Of a stretch of 64,000 nucleotides of DNA, positions 17,817 to 26,013 are shown in pieces. Location of the stretch: positions 719,501 through 783,500 of the forward strand of contig JACJYC010000002.1 in the NCBI GenBank assembly GCA_020636325.1. Reading direction: 5' to 3'. Position numbers and translations under genes: made by a program. The stretch comes from Lewinellaceae bacterium. GTDB lineage: Bacteria; Bacteroidota; Bacteroidia; Chitinophagales; Saprospiraceae. Below the pieces are notes generated by a model, which saw only the letters and a list, made by a program, of their open reading frames with translations, was not told the origin of the DNA and searched no databases. Position 1 is the first letter of the stretch, and each line of letters begins with the position of its first letter.

Positions 17817-19148
17817 ATGAAAAAACGGAATACCAACAAAATGGACAGAAGGTCCTTCGTGAAACAATCAGGCCTGGCCGCAGGCGGTCTGATGCTTGCA
17901 CCGTCCATCCTGAGCGCGAAAGCGCATATCGACGGCAGCGATGTGATCCGGATAGGCCTGATCGGTTGCGGCGGCCGGGGTACGGGCGCTGCTGTTCAGG
18001 CATTGTCGACCGAGCAAAATGTAAAACTTGTCGCGATGGGCGACGCTTTCCGCTTCCGGCTGGACGGCAGCTACAAGCAAATCCAGACCGAGCTGGGAAA
18101 TAACGATATCGATATGTCGCGGCTGGAGGTACCCGAAGAACACAAGTTCGTGGGCTTTGAAGCGTACCAGAAAGTCATACCGCTTTGCGATGTGGTGATC
18201 CTGGCGACACCGCCGGGTTTCAGGCCCATCCATTTTGAAGCGGCCATCCAGGCGGGTAAACACGTTTTCATGGAAAAACCCGTTGCTGTTGACGCGCCGG
18301 GCGTCCGCCAGGTGTTGAAGGCGGCTGAAATGGCAAAACAGAAGAAACTCAACGTGGTGGTCGGGCTTCAGCGCCATTATCAGAAAGTCTACCAGAATTG
18401 GGTGGAAATGCTGCATAACGGGGTTATCGGCGACATCACCACTTCCTATGTTTATTGGAACAGCGAAGGGGTTTGGGTACGCGAACGCCAGGAAGGCATG
18501 ACGGAAATGGAGTACCAGGTGCACAACTGGTATTATTTCAACTGGCTTTGCGGGGATCACATCACCGAACAGCATATCCATAACCTGGACGTCGGCAACT
18601 GGGTCAAGCAAAGTTATCCCGTAAAGGCATTCGGCATGGGCGGCCGCCGCATGCGGACCGGCAAGGAACACGGCGAAATATTCGACCACCACGCGGTCGA
18701 GTTCGAATACGCCGACGGCAGCCGGATGATGAGCCAATGCATGCACTGGAACGGCTGCAGGGTACAAGTGACGGAAGGCTTCCAGGGGACCAACGGTTCG
18801 GCGCCGAGACCGGGCGTTATCCTCACCCGGTCGGGGTATAATATCCTGGACTATGATGACCGCAAGGATGCCAACCCCTATCAGGTTGAACACGATGTCC
18901 TCTTTGCCGCCATTGCCAAAGGCGAGTACAAGTTTGCAGACGCGGAAAACGGCGCGAAAAGTACGATGACCTCTATCCTCGGCCGGATGGCTACCTACAG
19001 CGGTCAGATCGTCAGCTGGGACGATGCCATCAAATCTGATTTAAGCCTTGCGCCCAAAAAATACGATTGGAACGCCGAACCGCCGATAAAACCCGGCAAA
19101 GACGGCTATTACCCGGTAGCTGTTCCCGGCGTGACCAGGGTGTTGTAG
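17817..19148 (+). CDS. exported Gfo/Idh/MocA-family oxidoreductase
   Basis: NAD(P)-dependent sugar dehydrogenase family protein, 443 residues. The leader contains a twin-arginine-like DRRSFVKQSGLAAGG, suggesting Tat export with bound cofactor. The Rossmann fold shows RIGLIGCGGRGTG, VVILATPPGFRP, and the family mark FMEKPVAVD; the C-terminal domain has NWYYFNWLCGDHITEQHIHN. It resembles the periplasmic glycosyl-hydrolase-like or keto-sugar dehydrogenases of Bacteroidota. The upstream FGE-like gene is 15 bp away. The exact substrate is unknown. Confidence 0.9.
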   Translation: MKKRNTNKMDRRSFVKQSGLAAGGLMLAPSILSAKAHIDGSDVIRIGLIGCGGRGTGAAVQALSTEQNVKLVAMGDAFRFRLDGSYKQIQTELGNNDIDMSRLEVPEEHKFVGFEAYQKVIPLCDVVILATPPGFRPIHFEAAIQAGKHVFMEKPVAVDAPGVRQVLKAAEMAKQKKLNVVVGLQRHYQKVYQNWVEMLHNGVIGDITTSYVYWNSEGVWVRERQEGMTEMEYQVHNWYYFNWLCGDHITEQHIHNLDVGNWVKQSYPVKAFGMGGRRMRTGKEHGEIFDHHAVEFEYADGSRMMSQCMHWNGCRVQVTEGFQGTNGSAPRPGVILTRSGYNILDYDDRKDANPYQVEHDVLFAAIAKGEYKFADAENGAKSTMTSILGRMATYSGQIVSWDDAIKSDLSLAPKKYDWNAEPPIKPGKDGYYPVAVPGVTRVL

Positions 19149-19161
19149 GAATAACGCGGAT

Positions 19162-20175
19162 TCATCGCTTTTTTTCCCACTTCCAGGCAGTCTCCATGAT
19201 CTGGCCGATTGTCCGGGAGGGGCGCCAACCGAGCCGTTTTTCCGAGCGGTCCTTATTGGCGTAAACCGCGATTACATCCCCGGGCCGGCGAGGGCCTATG
19301 CGGTAGTTCAGCTTTTGTCCGGTAGCGCTTTCAAAGGCGTGTATCGCTTCAAGCACCGTTACGCCCTGGCCGGTTCCCAGGTTGAATACCTCATAATTGG
19401 AAGACTGGCGGCTCTCCAGCAGGTACTGGAGTGCTTTTGTATGGGCATTGGCGAGGTCCATCACATGAATGAAATCCCGAACGCAACTGCCGTCGCGGGT
19501 CGGATAATCATCGCCGAAAACCACCATTTCCGGCCTTTTTCCGATGGCGGTTTCCGTTATGACCGGGACCAGGTTCGTGGCCGGATTGGAGGGCGCCTCC
19601 CCGATCAATGCACTTTCGTGGGCGCCGGCGGGGTTGAAATACCGGAGTACGATGCTGTTACTCGCCGGGTGGACCTTCGAAAAATCCAGAATGATCTGCT
19701 CCCCCATTTGTTTGGTGCGGGCATAGGGCGATTCGGCTTCCTGCAGCGGCGTATCTTCCGTGACGGGCAGTTCGTCGGCATTCCCGTAAACGGAGCAGGA
19801 GGAGGAGAAAATGAGGTGCGGCGTCCCGAAGTCGGCCATGCATTCCAGGATATTGATCAGGCTGTTGAGGTTGTTCCGGAAATAGCGCAGCGGCTGATCA
19901 ACGGATTCGCCGACCAGTTTGAGCGCCGCAAAATGGATGACGCCGGCTATGTCGGGGTGTTCTTCAAAAATCCTTCGCGCAGCGACGGGATCGCAGAGGT
20001 CGACGGGGTAGTTTTGCACATCGACACCGGTGATGCTGCGTACGCCCGCCATCGCCGAACCGTCCGCATTGCTGAGGTTGTCCGCTGAGATAACTGAAAA
20101 ACCATGGTCGATCAGGTCGACAATGGTATGGCTGCCGATATAACCGCAACCGCCGGTAACAAGCACTTTTTTCAT
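19162..20175 (-). CDS. galE: UDP-glucose 4-epimerase
   Basis: Interconverts UDP-glucose and UDP-galactose, in the cytoplasm, for galactose use and envelope polysaccharide synthesis. The 337 residues are the family length. Motifs: NAD-binding VTGGCGYIGSHT, VIHFAALKLVGESV, the catalytic SSSCSVYG and YARTKQMGEQ (Tyr-x-x-x-Lys), RYFNPAGAHES, and RDFIHVMDLANAH. It converges with the oxidoreductase gene (13 bp apart). Its own promoter is visible at 20192-20199. Confidence 0.96.
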   Translation of the reverse strand: MKKVLVTGGCGYIGSHTIVDLIDHGFSVISADNLSNADGSAMAGVRSITGVDVQNYPVDLCDPVAARRIFEEHPDIAGVIHFAALKLVGESVDQPLRYFRNNLNSLINILECMADFGTPHLIFSSSCSVYGNADELPVTEDTPLQEAESPYARTKQMGEQIILDFSKVHPASNSIVLRYFNPAGAHESALIGEAPSNPATNLVPVITETAIGKRPEMVVFGDDYPTRDGSCVRDFIHVMDLANAHTKALQYLLESRQSSNYEVFNLGTGQGVTVLEAIHAFESATGQKLNYRIGPRRPGDVIAVYANKDRSEKRLGWRPSRTIGQIMETAWKWEKKR

Positions 20176-20191
20176 CGTAAGGATTTGACTG

Positions 20192-20199
20192 CAAAACTA
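20192..20199 (-). promoter_or_regulatory. Bacteroidota -7 element for galE
   Basis: Minus strand TAGTTTTG followed by CAGTC, 16 bp before the galE ATG. The -33 position reads TTC rather than TTG. The sequence 20200-20334 between it and hpt holds no gene I can support. Confidence 0.45.
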
Positions 20200-20334
20200 A
20201 CAAAGCATTCCATGAACCGGAAACCGGATTTGCCTCCGGATATGTGCAAAAGCGGAGGCTGGGCACCTTTACCACCGGAATAGCCGCTGCGGCGATTCTG
20301 CTGTTGCTGTATGCTTTTTTTGTTTAAACCCCGG

Positions 20335-20871
20335 CTACGACACTTCGTAAATGTCTTCCAGATTGCGGCCCAACCCGTCGTAGTCCAGGCCGTACCCGAC
20401 CACAAATTTCTGAGGTATATCAAATCCCCGGAAATCTACCCGGATCTGATACTCCATAGCTTCCGGTTTGACCAGCAAGGCCGCTATGGCCACCGAAGCC
20501 GGTTTCAACGCCTGGAGTTCGGGCAGGAAACGGTGCATCGTCAGGCCGGAATCGATAATATCTTCCACCAGCACGACGTGCCGGCCTGCTAGATCAGCCT
20601 CAAGACCGATGCGGGTAACGACATCACCGGTGGATGCCGTACCCGAGTAGGACGATAACTTGATGAAACTGAGCTCGCATTCAAAAGGGCATGCGCGGAG
20701 CAAATCGGCAGCGAAAACAAAAGCGCCGTTGAGCACGCCCAGAAAAACAGGCTTTTTATCGGCGTAAACCGCATTCAATTCATGCCCCATGGCCTCTACC
20801 CGTTTCCGGATATCTGCCGCGCTGAGGTAGGGCCTGAAGTAAAGATCGTGAATTTTTATGCTATCCATCAT
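20335..20871 (-). CDS. hpt: hypoxanthine phosphoribosyltransferase
   Basis: Purine salvage: makes IMP or GMP from hypoxanthine or guanine and PRPP. The 178-residue PRTase fold shows VFLGVLNGAFVFAADLLR, the flexible-loop region LSSYSGTASTGDV, and the PRPP-binding motif HVVLVEDIIDSGLTMH; YQIRVDFRGFDIPQKFVVGYGLDYDG is the C-terminal hallmark. Its ATG overlaps the stop of the upstream M28 peptidase gene (ATGA), so it is translated from the same mRNA. Confidence 0.95.
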   Translation of the reverse strand: MMDSIKIHDLYFRPYLSAADIRKRVEAMGHELNAVYADKKPVFLGVLNGAFVFAADLLRACPFECELSFIKLSSYSGTASTGDVVTRIGLEADLAGRHVVLVEDIIDSGLTMHRFLPELQALKPASVAIAALLVKPEAMEYQIRVDFRGFDIPQKFVVGYGLDYDGLGRNLEDIYEVS

Positions 20872-22334
20872 CGGTCCAAACCATATTTATCCAACAGGTA
20901 AACCAGCGCTGTCATGGAAGCTGCGCCAAGCTCAAGTTCCCGTTTGTTAACGGCTTCAAGCCGGTCTGTTTCCGTGTGGTGGTAGTCGAAATAACGCTGG
21001 GAATCGGGATAAAATCCGATCAACAGCCCCTTTTGGGATTTCAGCGGACCAATGTCCGCACCCGAGCCGCCTTTGGACAATGAGAGGCCGTAGGGCTCCA
21101 GCAAGGGCTGCCAGGTGTATACTTTTTTGAATTTTTCAGCAAACACCGATTCGTCGGCATCGAATGTAAAACCGCGCGGGGTGAATCCGCCGCGGTCGGA
21201 TTCAATGGCCGCCATATGGAATTCGCCCTTTTCGTTGGCCGCTGCACCGTAGGCCCGCCCGCCGGCAAGGCCGTTCTCTTCATTCATGAACAGGACGCAG
21301 CGAATCGTTCGTTTGGGTTTATACCCCAGGCGCATCAAGGTTTGCAGCACGGCCATGGATTGAACGCATCCGGCCCCGTCATCATGAGCGCCTTCCCCGG
21401 TTTCCCAGGAATCGAGGTGACCGCCGATGACAATGATCTGCTCCGGGTGTTCACTTCCTTTGATCTCTCCGATCACGTTGAAGGAGGGTTTGGGGTCGAA
21501 CGAGTTGCAGTTGGTTTCCATAAACACCCTGACCGGTCCGTCCGCCAGCAGGTCGCTCAGTTTTTCGGCGTCCCGGGTGCTGACCGCCATGGCCGGGATT
21601 TTGGGAAAATCGGGGCTGTAACCCAGGCTGCCGGTATGGGGGTGGTCGTCGATTTCAGTGGTCATCGACCGGACAAGGGCGCCGACCGCCCCGTATTTGG
21701 CCGCGCGCGACGGCCCGGAGCCCCGCTGGTCGACAGCTCCGCCATATGCGCTGAATGTATTGATCTCCTGCGGATTCATCGGACGGTTGAAAAAGACGAT
21801 CTTGCCCGAAACGCCTTCTTCGCCCAGGCGGTCCACTTCGTCGAGGCTTTGCACCTCCACCACTTCGGCTACCAGGCCGCCTTCCGGCGTCGGTACGCTG
21901 TTGCCGAGGGTAGTCGTCCTCAGGTCAAAGCTTCCGAGCTTGAAAGAGCTGACAACCCGCACCCGCTCCTTGTCGCCCCGCACCCAATGCGGAACCGTAC
22001 AAGGTTGTTTCCAGACCGCATCCAACCCCAGGGTGTCCAGCATCTGGCCGGTATATTCAACGGCAGCCGAAGCCTGGGGTGAACCGGCCAGTCTGCCGCC
22101 GATCTTTTTGCAAAGAAACGCCAGCCAGTCGTAAGCCGAACAATCGGTGAGCGTCTGGTCATAGATTTTTCGAATAAACAAAGCATCGTCTTCCATGGAT
22201 TGCTGGGCATCCGATTTCACCGGTAATGCCATCCATAAGACAGCTGCAATTGCCGCCAAACCAGCCTTGTAAGACACTTTTGACCACCTTGAAATGCGGT
22301 GAGCCCAAAAATTTGTAAATTTTTTTTCATTCAT
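20868..22334 (-). CDS. M28-family metallopeptidase (carboxypeptidase Q-like), exported
   Basis: A zinc aminopeptidase/carboxypeptidase of about 488 residues with an N-terminal leader (WMALPVKSDAQQ). A PA-like insert is followed by the M28 core with di-zinc ligands: VIGGHLDSWETG, AHDDGAGC, MNEENGLAGG (general base and ligand Glu), IESDRGGFTPRG, and FDYHHTETDRLEAV. Order and length match plasma-glutamate-carboxypeptidase-like proteins of Bacteroidota. I start at ATG 22334; a TTG at 22346 gives the longer form. The gene overlaps hpt by 4 bp, linking a peptide-recycling enzyme to purine salvage in one transcript. Confidence 0.92.
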   Translation of the reverse strand: MNEKKFTNFWAHRISRWSKVSYKAGLAAIAAVLWMALPVKSDAQQSMEDDALFIRKIYDQTLTDCSAYDWLAFLCKKIGGRLAGSPQASAAVEYTGQMLDTLGLDAVWKQPCTVPHWVRGDKERVRVVSSFKLGSFDLRTTTLGNSVPTPEGGLVAEVVEVQSLDEVDRLGEEGVSGKIVFFNRPMNPQEINTFSAYGGAVDQRGSGPSRAAKYGAVGALVRSMTTEIDDHPHTGSLGYSPDFPKIPAMAVSTRDAEKLSDLLADGPVRVFMETNCNSFDPKPSFNVIGEIKGSEHPEQIIVIGGHLDSWETGEGAHDDGAGCVQSMAVLQTLMRLGYKPKRTIRCVLFMNEENGLAGGRAYGAAANEKGEFHMAAIESDRGGFTPRGFTFDADESVFAEKFKKVYTWQPLLEPYGLSLSKGGSGADIGPLKSQKGLLIGFYPDSQRYFDYHHTETDRLEAVNKRELELGAASMTALVYLLDKYGLDR

Positions 22335-22360
22335 AACCCTGAACAAGCTTTAAAAAGACC

Positions 22361-22368
22361 CAAAATTA
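22361..22368 (-). promoter_or_regulatory. Bacteroidota -7 element for the M28-hpt operon
   Basis: Minus strand TAATTTTG, 26 bp before the ATG at 22334. No TTG at 19-21 bp; the sequence upstream is A-rich. Confidence 0.4.
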
Positions 22369-22391
22369 CAATCAATTGACAATTTTATTTT

Positions 22392-22428
22392 TTTTGAAAT
22401 CACAGGATATGGTTCTGTGATTTCAAAA
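22392..22428. repeat. perfect 14-bp inverted repeat upstream of the M28 gene
   Basis: TTTTGAAATCACAG (22392-22405) and CTGTGATTTCAAAA (22415-22428) with a 9-base spacer. It lies just upstream of the M28 -7 box, where an operator would sit; neither side has a terminator-like U-tract in the right place. Confidence 0.6.
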
Positions 22429-22537
22429 TAAGCCGTATTTTATTCCGAAACAGAATTGCGATTTTTTCCGGATGAGCTCCTTTTGATACACCTGGATCAG
22501 AAAAAATGCAAAAAACTTCACTTTTTTCTGCTTCAAG

Positions 22538-22570
22538 TTGAACAAGTTTGGAACTTTTTTAATAATTTTG
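22538..22570 (+). promoter_or_regulatory. promoter-like sequence for a possible small RNA
   Basis: TTG (22538-22540), 22 bp, TAATTTTG (22563-22570) on the plus strand. The spacing is slightly longer than the usual 19-21 bp. No protein gene lies downstream on this strand before the terminator at 22665. Confidence 0.35.
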
Positions 22571-22576
22571 TAATTG

Positions 22577-22698
22577 TAAATTTTACAATAAGCCACAAAG
22601 GGCGCTTCAACAGCACCTTTGTTTCAAGCTGATAAAGAGAATTTGGTTTTATTTGGTTAGGGCTGAGGTAGTGCTGATTAGCGCTGCCTCTTTTTTTT
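22577..22698 (+). ncRNA. candidate small RNA of about 120 nt
   Basis: The stretch runs from just after a promoter-like sequence to a strong plus-strand intrinsic terminator, while both flanking genes are on the minus strand. It would fold into a first hairpin, ACAAAGG (22595-22601) with CCTTTGT (22616-22622), a U-rich linker (about 22640-22660), and the terminator hairpin. I do not recognise a known RNA family. The 3' end is the best-supported part; the 5' end is a guess. Confidence 0.35.
22665..22698 (+). terminator. intrinsic terminator on the plus strand
   Basis: GAGGTAGTGCT (22665-22675) pairs with AGCGCTGCCTC (22680-22690) using two G-U pairs and a 4-base loop, followed by eight T (22691-22698). 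The T-run reaches into the stop codon of the minus-strand methyltransferase gene. On the minus strand the same hairpin has no U-tract after it. Confidence 0.65.
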
Positions 22699-23845
22699 AT
22701 ACCAATGTTTCCAGGTAGTGGAAATCGATTCCGAACTGTTGCTTGATGGCTTTGATCTCCTCCGCTGCTTCCGGTCTTGACTTTCCTTTTATGCCGGCAA
22801 TGATCAGGTTTTTGGGTGTATGCTCCGTTTCGATGAATTCAAAAACATTGCTTGAATACCCTTTCTCTTCCAGTACCAGCGCCCTGATGCCGTCGGTGAT
22901 GAGTTCGGCCTGCCTTTCCGCGAGGATGCCGTGCGCCATGATCGGGCTCATTTCTGTTTGGCAATCCATCTGCCGCCTGATCTGTTTGTGGCAACAGGGG
23001 GCAACGACGATAATCTCCGCGTCGGAATGAATACCTTTGGCAATAGCGAGGTCGGTAGCTGTATCGCAGGCATGCAGTGCGATCAGCATGTCCAGTTTTC
23101 CGGTTTCAAACCGGCCGATGTCCTCGGCGACAAACCGGAGGCCTTCAAATCCGCATTTTTGTGCCAGGTCGTTGCCCGCGTCGACCAATGCCGGCCGCAG
23201 CTCAACCCCCCAGACCTGCGGTTTCAATCCCAGGTTGTTGGCCAGGTGATCGTACAGGGCAAAGGTCAGGTAGCCTTTGCCCGCGCCCATATCGACAATA
23301 ATGGGTTCGTGCGGCAGGTTCTTTTTGCGGATCAGCGCATCGATGATCTCGATATATTTGTTGATCTGTCGGAATTTCTTCTGACCATCTTTCTTCACGG
23401 CGCCATCCGGGCCGGCGATCCCCAGGGCCTGGAGGTAAATATTGCCTTCCGGCCGGATCAATCGCTGTTTTTTCCGGTCGTGGGTCTTTTCGGGAGCATT
23501 GGATAACGTTGCGCCGGAAGAGAACAGCTTCGGGATGCGTTTTCGGTTATAACGGATGGTGTAATTGCCGTTGAGGGTGAAAAGGTCGGCGTTGAGAAAA
23601 TCCTGCCCCAGCCACCGGCCGACCGCTGCGGCTGCCGCTTCCGCAGGCAGGTTTTTGGTCTCATCTTTGGTTGGGTACCGCAAGGTGAACGAAACCACTG
23701 GAGCGCCCCGGATTTCAACCAGCCGGGCAAAGACATTTTGCGGGCCTTCGCCCCCACCGGAAGGCTTGCTCAGGGTGAGTTTCACAAAGCTGCCCGCGGC
23801 CAGGGAATCCCTGAAAACAGTCAAAAAATTGATCGCGGCTTCCAT
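22697..23845 (-). CDS. SAM-dependent methyltransferase (METTL25/RRNAD1-like)
   Basis: About 382 residues; the C-terminal two thirds is a class I methyltransferase with IVDMGAGKGYLTFALYDHL (SAM-binding motif I), VWGVELRPALVDAG and LIALHACDTATDLAIAKG, then APCCHKQIRRQM. The HACD and PCCHK elements are the mark of the Methyltransf_32 (METTL25-like) group. The N-terminal third, with LRYPTKDETKNLP, is a separate domain I do not recognise. I take ATG 23845; a GTG at 23890 would overlap the gyrB start. Divergent from gyrB with 46 bp between starts, so their promoters overlap. The substrate is unknown. Confidence 0.82.
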   Translation of the reverse strand: MEAAINFLTVFRDSLAAGSFVKLTLSKPSGGGEGPQNVFARLVEIRGAPVVSFTLRYPTKDETKNLPAEAAAAAVGRWLGQDFLNADLFTLNGNYTIRYNRKRIPKLFSSGATLSNAPEKTHDRKKQRLIRPEGNIYLQALGIAGPDGAVKKDGQKKFRQINKYIEIIDALIRKKNLPHEPIIVDMGAGKGYLTFALYDHLANNLGLKPQVWGVELRPALVDAGNDLAQKCGFEGLRFVAEDIGRFETGKLDMLIALHACDTATDLAIAKGIHSDAEIIVVAPCCHKQIRRQMDCQTEMSPIMAHGILAERQAELITDGIRALVLEEKGYSSNVFEFIETEHTPKNLIIAGIKGKSRPEAAEEIKAIKQQFGIDFHYLETLV

Positions 23846-23879
23846 CGGGCCAAGATAGGAATAATTGGGATTCTCTTTG

Positions 23880-23887
23880 TATCTTTG
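23880..23887 (+). promoter_or_regulatory. Bacteroidota -7 element for gyrB
   Basis: TATCTTTG ends 4 bp before the gyrB ATG at 23892 (TATCTTTGCACT-ATG). As with gpmI this predicts a transcript that begins at or next to the start codon. A TTG at 23865-23867 is too close to be the usual -33 box. Confidence 0.4.
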
Positions 23888-23891
23888 CACT

Positions 23892-25865
23892 ATGGATATG
23901 ACGAACGATCAAGCGCCAACGGCGCCGGTAGCGGGCGAATACAGCGAAAGCAATATTCAGGCCCTGGAAGGATTGGAGGCCGTTCGGAAACGGCCCGGTA
24001 TGTATATCGGTAGTACGGATTCTAAAGGGTTGCATCACCTGGTCTGGGAGGTTGTCGATAACTCTATCGACGAGCATTTGGCGGGGTATTGCACCCATAT
24101 CGACGTGACCATTCATCCCGATAATTCTATAACGGTCAAAGACAACGGCCGCGGTATCCCCACCGGGATCCAGAAAAAGCTGAAAAAATCAGCGCTGGAA
24201 GTGGTCATGACCGTTTTGCACGCAGGCGGCAAATTCGACAAGGATACCTACAAAGTGTCCGGCGGTTTGCACGGTGTGGGGGTTTCCTGCGTTAACGCCT
24301 TGTCCGCCTACCTTCGGGCGGAAGTCCACCGCGAAGGCAAGATCTTCATCCAGGAATACAGCACCGGCAAACCCCTGAATGAAGTCCATGTGATCGGCGA
24401 ATCGGACAGGACGGGGACGACCGTTACCTTCCGGCCCGACGGCGACATCTTCGAAACGCTGGAATACAAATACGATATTCTCGCCAACCGCCTCAAGGAA
24501 CTCTCTTTCCTGAACAAAGGCCTGACGCTGACCCTGACCGACGAGCGCGAAAAAGAGGACGGGAAGTTCAAGACCGAGGAGTTCTATTCCAACGGCGGCC
24601 TGAGGGAGTTTGTCCTGTACCTCGACGAATCGAGGCAGAAGCTGATCGAAAACCCGATCCACGTGATGGGCCTGGAGGAAAATGTCGAGGTAGAGGTGGC
24701 CATGCAATACAACACCTCTTTTACCGAGAATATTTACTCCTTTGTCAACAACATCAACACCCGCGAAGGCGGTACGCACGTTCAGGGCTTCCGGCGTGCG
24801 CTCAGCCGGGTTTTCACCAAATACGGCGAAGATAACGGGTTGTTCAAAAAACTGAAATTCAAGGTCTCCGGAGAGGATTTCCGCGAAGGCCTTACCGCGA
24901 TCGTTTCGGTAAAAGTGCCGGAGCCCCAGTTCAAAGGCCAGACCAAAGGCGAATTGGGCAACTCGGAAGTGCTGGGGATCGTTTCGCGATGCGTAGGCGA
25001 GGTATTGGGGCATTATCTGGAAGAACACCCCAATGAATCCAGGCGCATTGTTGAAAAAGTCATCCTGGCGGCAACCGCCCGCCATGCGGCCCGCAAAGCC
25101 CGCGAAATGGTGCAGCGCAAGAACGTGCTCGCCGGCGGCGGCCTGCCCGGCAAACTGGCCGACTGCGCCTCCAAGGACCCGGGCGAAAGCGAACTCTTTC
25201 TCGTGGAAGGGGACTCTGCCGGCGGAACCGCCAAACAAGGCCGCGACCGCAATTTCCAGGCTATCCTGCCGCTTCGGGGTAAAATCCTGAACGTGGAAAA
25301 GGCCATGGAACACAAAATTTACGAAAACGAAGAGATCAAGAATATCTTCACCGCCCTCGGCGTCAGAATCGAGGAGGGGGACGAGGGCGAGCGCCTGCTC
25401 AACCTCGAAAAATTACGCTACCACAAGGTGGTCATCATGTGTGACGCCGACGTCGACGGCAGCCACATCACCACGCTGATCCTGACCTTTTTCTTCCGCT
25501 TTATGCGCGAACTGATCGACCGCGGGCATATTTATATCGCTGCGCCGCCTTTGTATATGGTCAAAAAAGGCAAACAATACCGCTATTGCTGGAATGACGA
25601 CGAACGCCGGGAAGCGGTTCTGGCTTACGGCGGCGGCGAAAACGAAGGCTCCGTCAAGGTTCAGCGCTATAAAGGTCTCGGTGAAATGAACGCCGAGCAG
25701 CTCTGGGAGACGACCATGGACCCCACCACCCGCATTTTGCGCATGGTATCCATTGACGACGCACGCGAAGCCGACCGCATCTTCTCCATGCTGATGGGAG
25801 ATGAAGTGCCGCCGCGCCGCGCTTTCATCGAAGCCAACGCCAAGTACGCCAACGTCGACATTTAG
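23892..25865 (+). CDS. gyrB: DNA gyrase subunit B
   Basis: ATPase subunit of DNA gyrase, introducing negative supercoils. About 657 residues. Visible: GHKL ATPase with RKRPGMYIGST, VVDNSIDEHLAG and DNGRGIP; GGLHGVGVSCVNALS; transducer with NNINTREGGTHVQGF; TOPRIM with EGDSAGGTAKQGRDRN, LPLRGKILNVEKA and CDADVDGSHI; and QRYKGLGEMNAEQLWETTMDP near the end. I start at ATG 23892 (MDMTNDQ), close to the -7 box; an upstream in-frame start at 23865 gives nine more residues. The length fits GyrB; a ParE paralogue would be somewhat shorter. Confidence 0.96.
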   Translation: MDMTNDQAPTAPVAGEYSESNIQALEGLEAVRKRPGMYIGSTDSKGLHHLVWEVVDNSIDEHLAGYCTHIDVTIHPDNSITVKDNGRGIPTGIQKKLKKSALEVVMTVLHAGGKFDKDTYKVSGGLHGVGVSCVNALSAYLRAEVHREGKIFIQEYSTGKPLNEVHVIGESDRTGTTVTFRPDGDIFETLEYKYDILANRLKELSFLNKGLTLTLTDEREKEDGKFKTEEFYSNGGLREFVLYLDESRQKLIENPIHVMGLEENVEVEVAMQYNTSFTENIYSFVNNINTREGGTHVQGFRRALSRVFTKYGEDNGLFKKLKFKVSGEDFREGLTAIVSVKVPEPQFKGQTKGELGNSEVLGIVSRCVGEVLGHYLEEHPNESRRIVEKVILAATARHAARKAREMVQRKNVLAGGGLPGKLADCASKDPGESELFLVEGDSAGGTAKQGRDRNFQAILPLRGKILNVEKAMEHKIYENEEIKNIFTALGVRIEEGDEGERLLNLEKLRYHKVVIMCDADVDGSHITTLILTFFFRFMRELIDRGHIYIAAPPLYMVKKGKQYRYCWNDDERREAVLAYGGGENEGSVKVQRYKGLGEMNAEQLWETTMDPTTRILRMVSIDDAREADRIFSMLMGDEVPPRRAFIEANAKYANVDI

Positions 25866-25920
25866 GACCGCCGCCGAAAACAGGGCTTTCCAAAAAATCA
25901 AGGAAAAATTTTCGGACTCC

Positions 25921-25950
25921 GGGAACTTTTACCGGATTCCCCCGGTTGTT
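25921..25950 (+). promoter_or_regulatory. SigR-type ECF promoter in front of the sigma factor
   Basis: GGGAAC (25921-25926), exactly 18 bp, then GTTGTT (25945-25950). The consensus of the actinobacterial SigR regulon is GGGAAT-N18-GTTGTT (established for Streptomyces SigR), so 11 of 12 bases agree with the spacing exact. The next gene is a SigR-like sigma factor, which suggests it transcribes its own gene. Confidence 0.65.
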
Positions 25951-26013
25951 GCGATTGCACGGCATTGAAAACCGATGCCTTGTTTAACGGTTTCAACCAA
26001 ATACCTATTAACC

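Larger units (their letters stand above)
22335..22696. other. 362-bp AT-rich gap between M28 and methyltransferase genes
   Basis: No protein-coding gene is visible. It holds, from left to right: the M28 promoter box (22361-22368), a 14-bp-arm palindrome (22392-22428), a plus-strand promoter-like pair (22538-22570), a 17-bp palindrome (22573-22589), and a plus-strand intrinsic terminator (22665-22698). The last three suggest a short plus-strand RNA. Confidence 0.6.

Noticed and set aside
20244..20327. 27-residue plus-strand frame (GTG start) reading QKRRLGTFTTGIAAAAILLL then LYAFFV, a possible one-helix membrane peptide antisense to the galE-hpt gap
   Set aside because: No ATG, no ribosome-binding site or promoter, and the frame opens only 25 codons earlier; likely chance.
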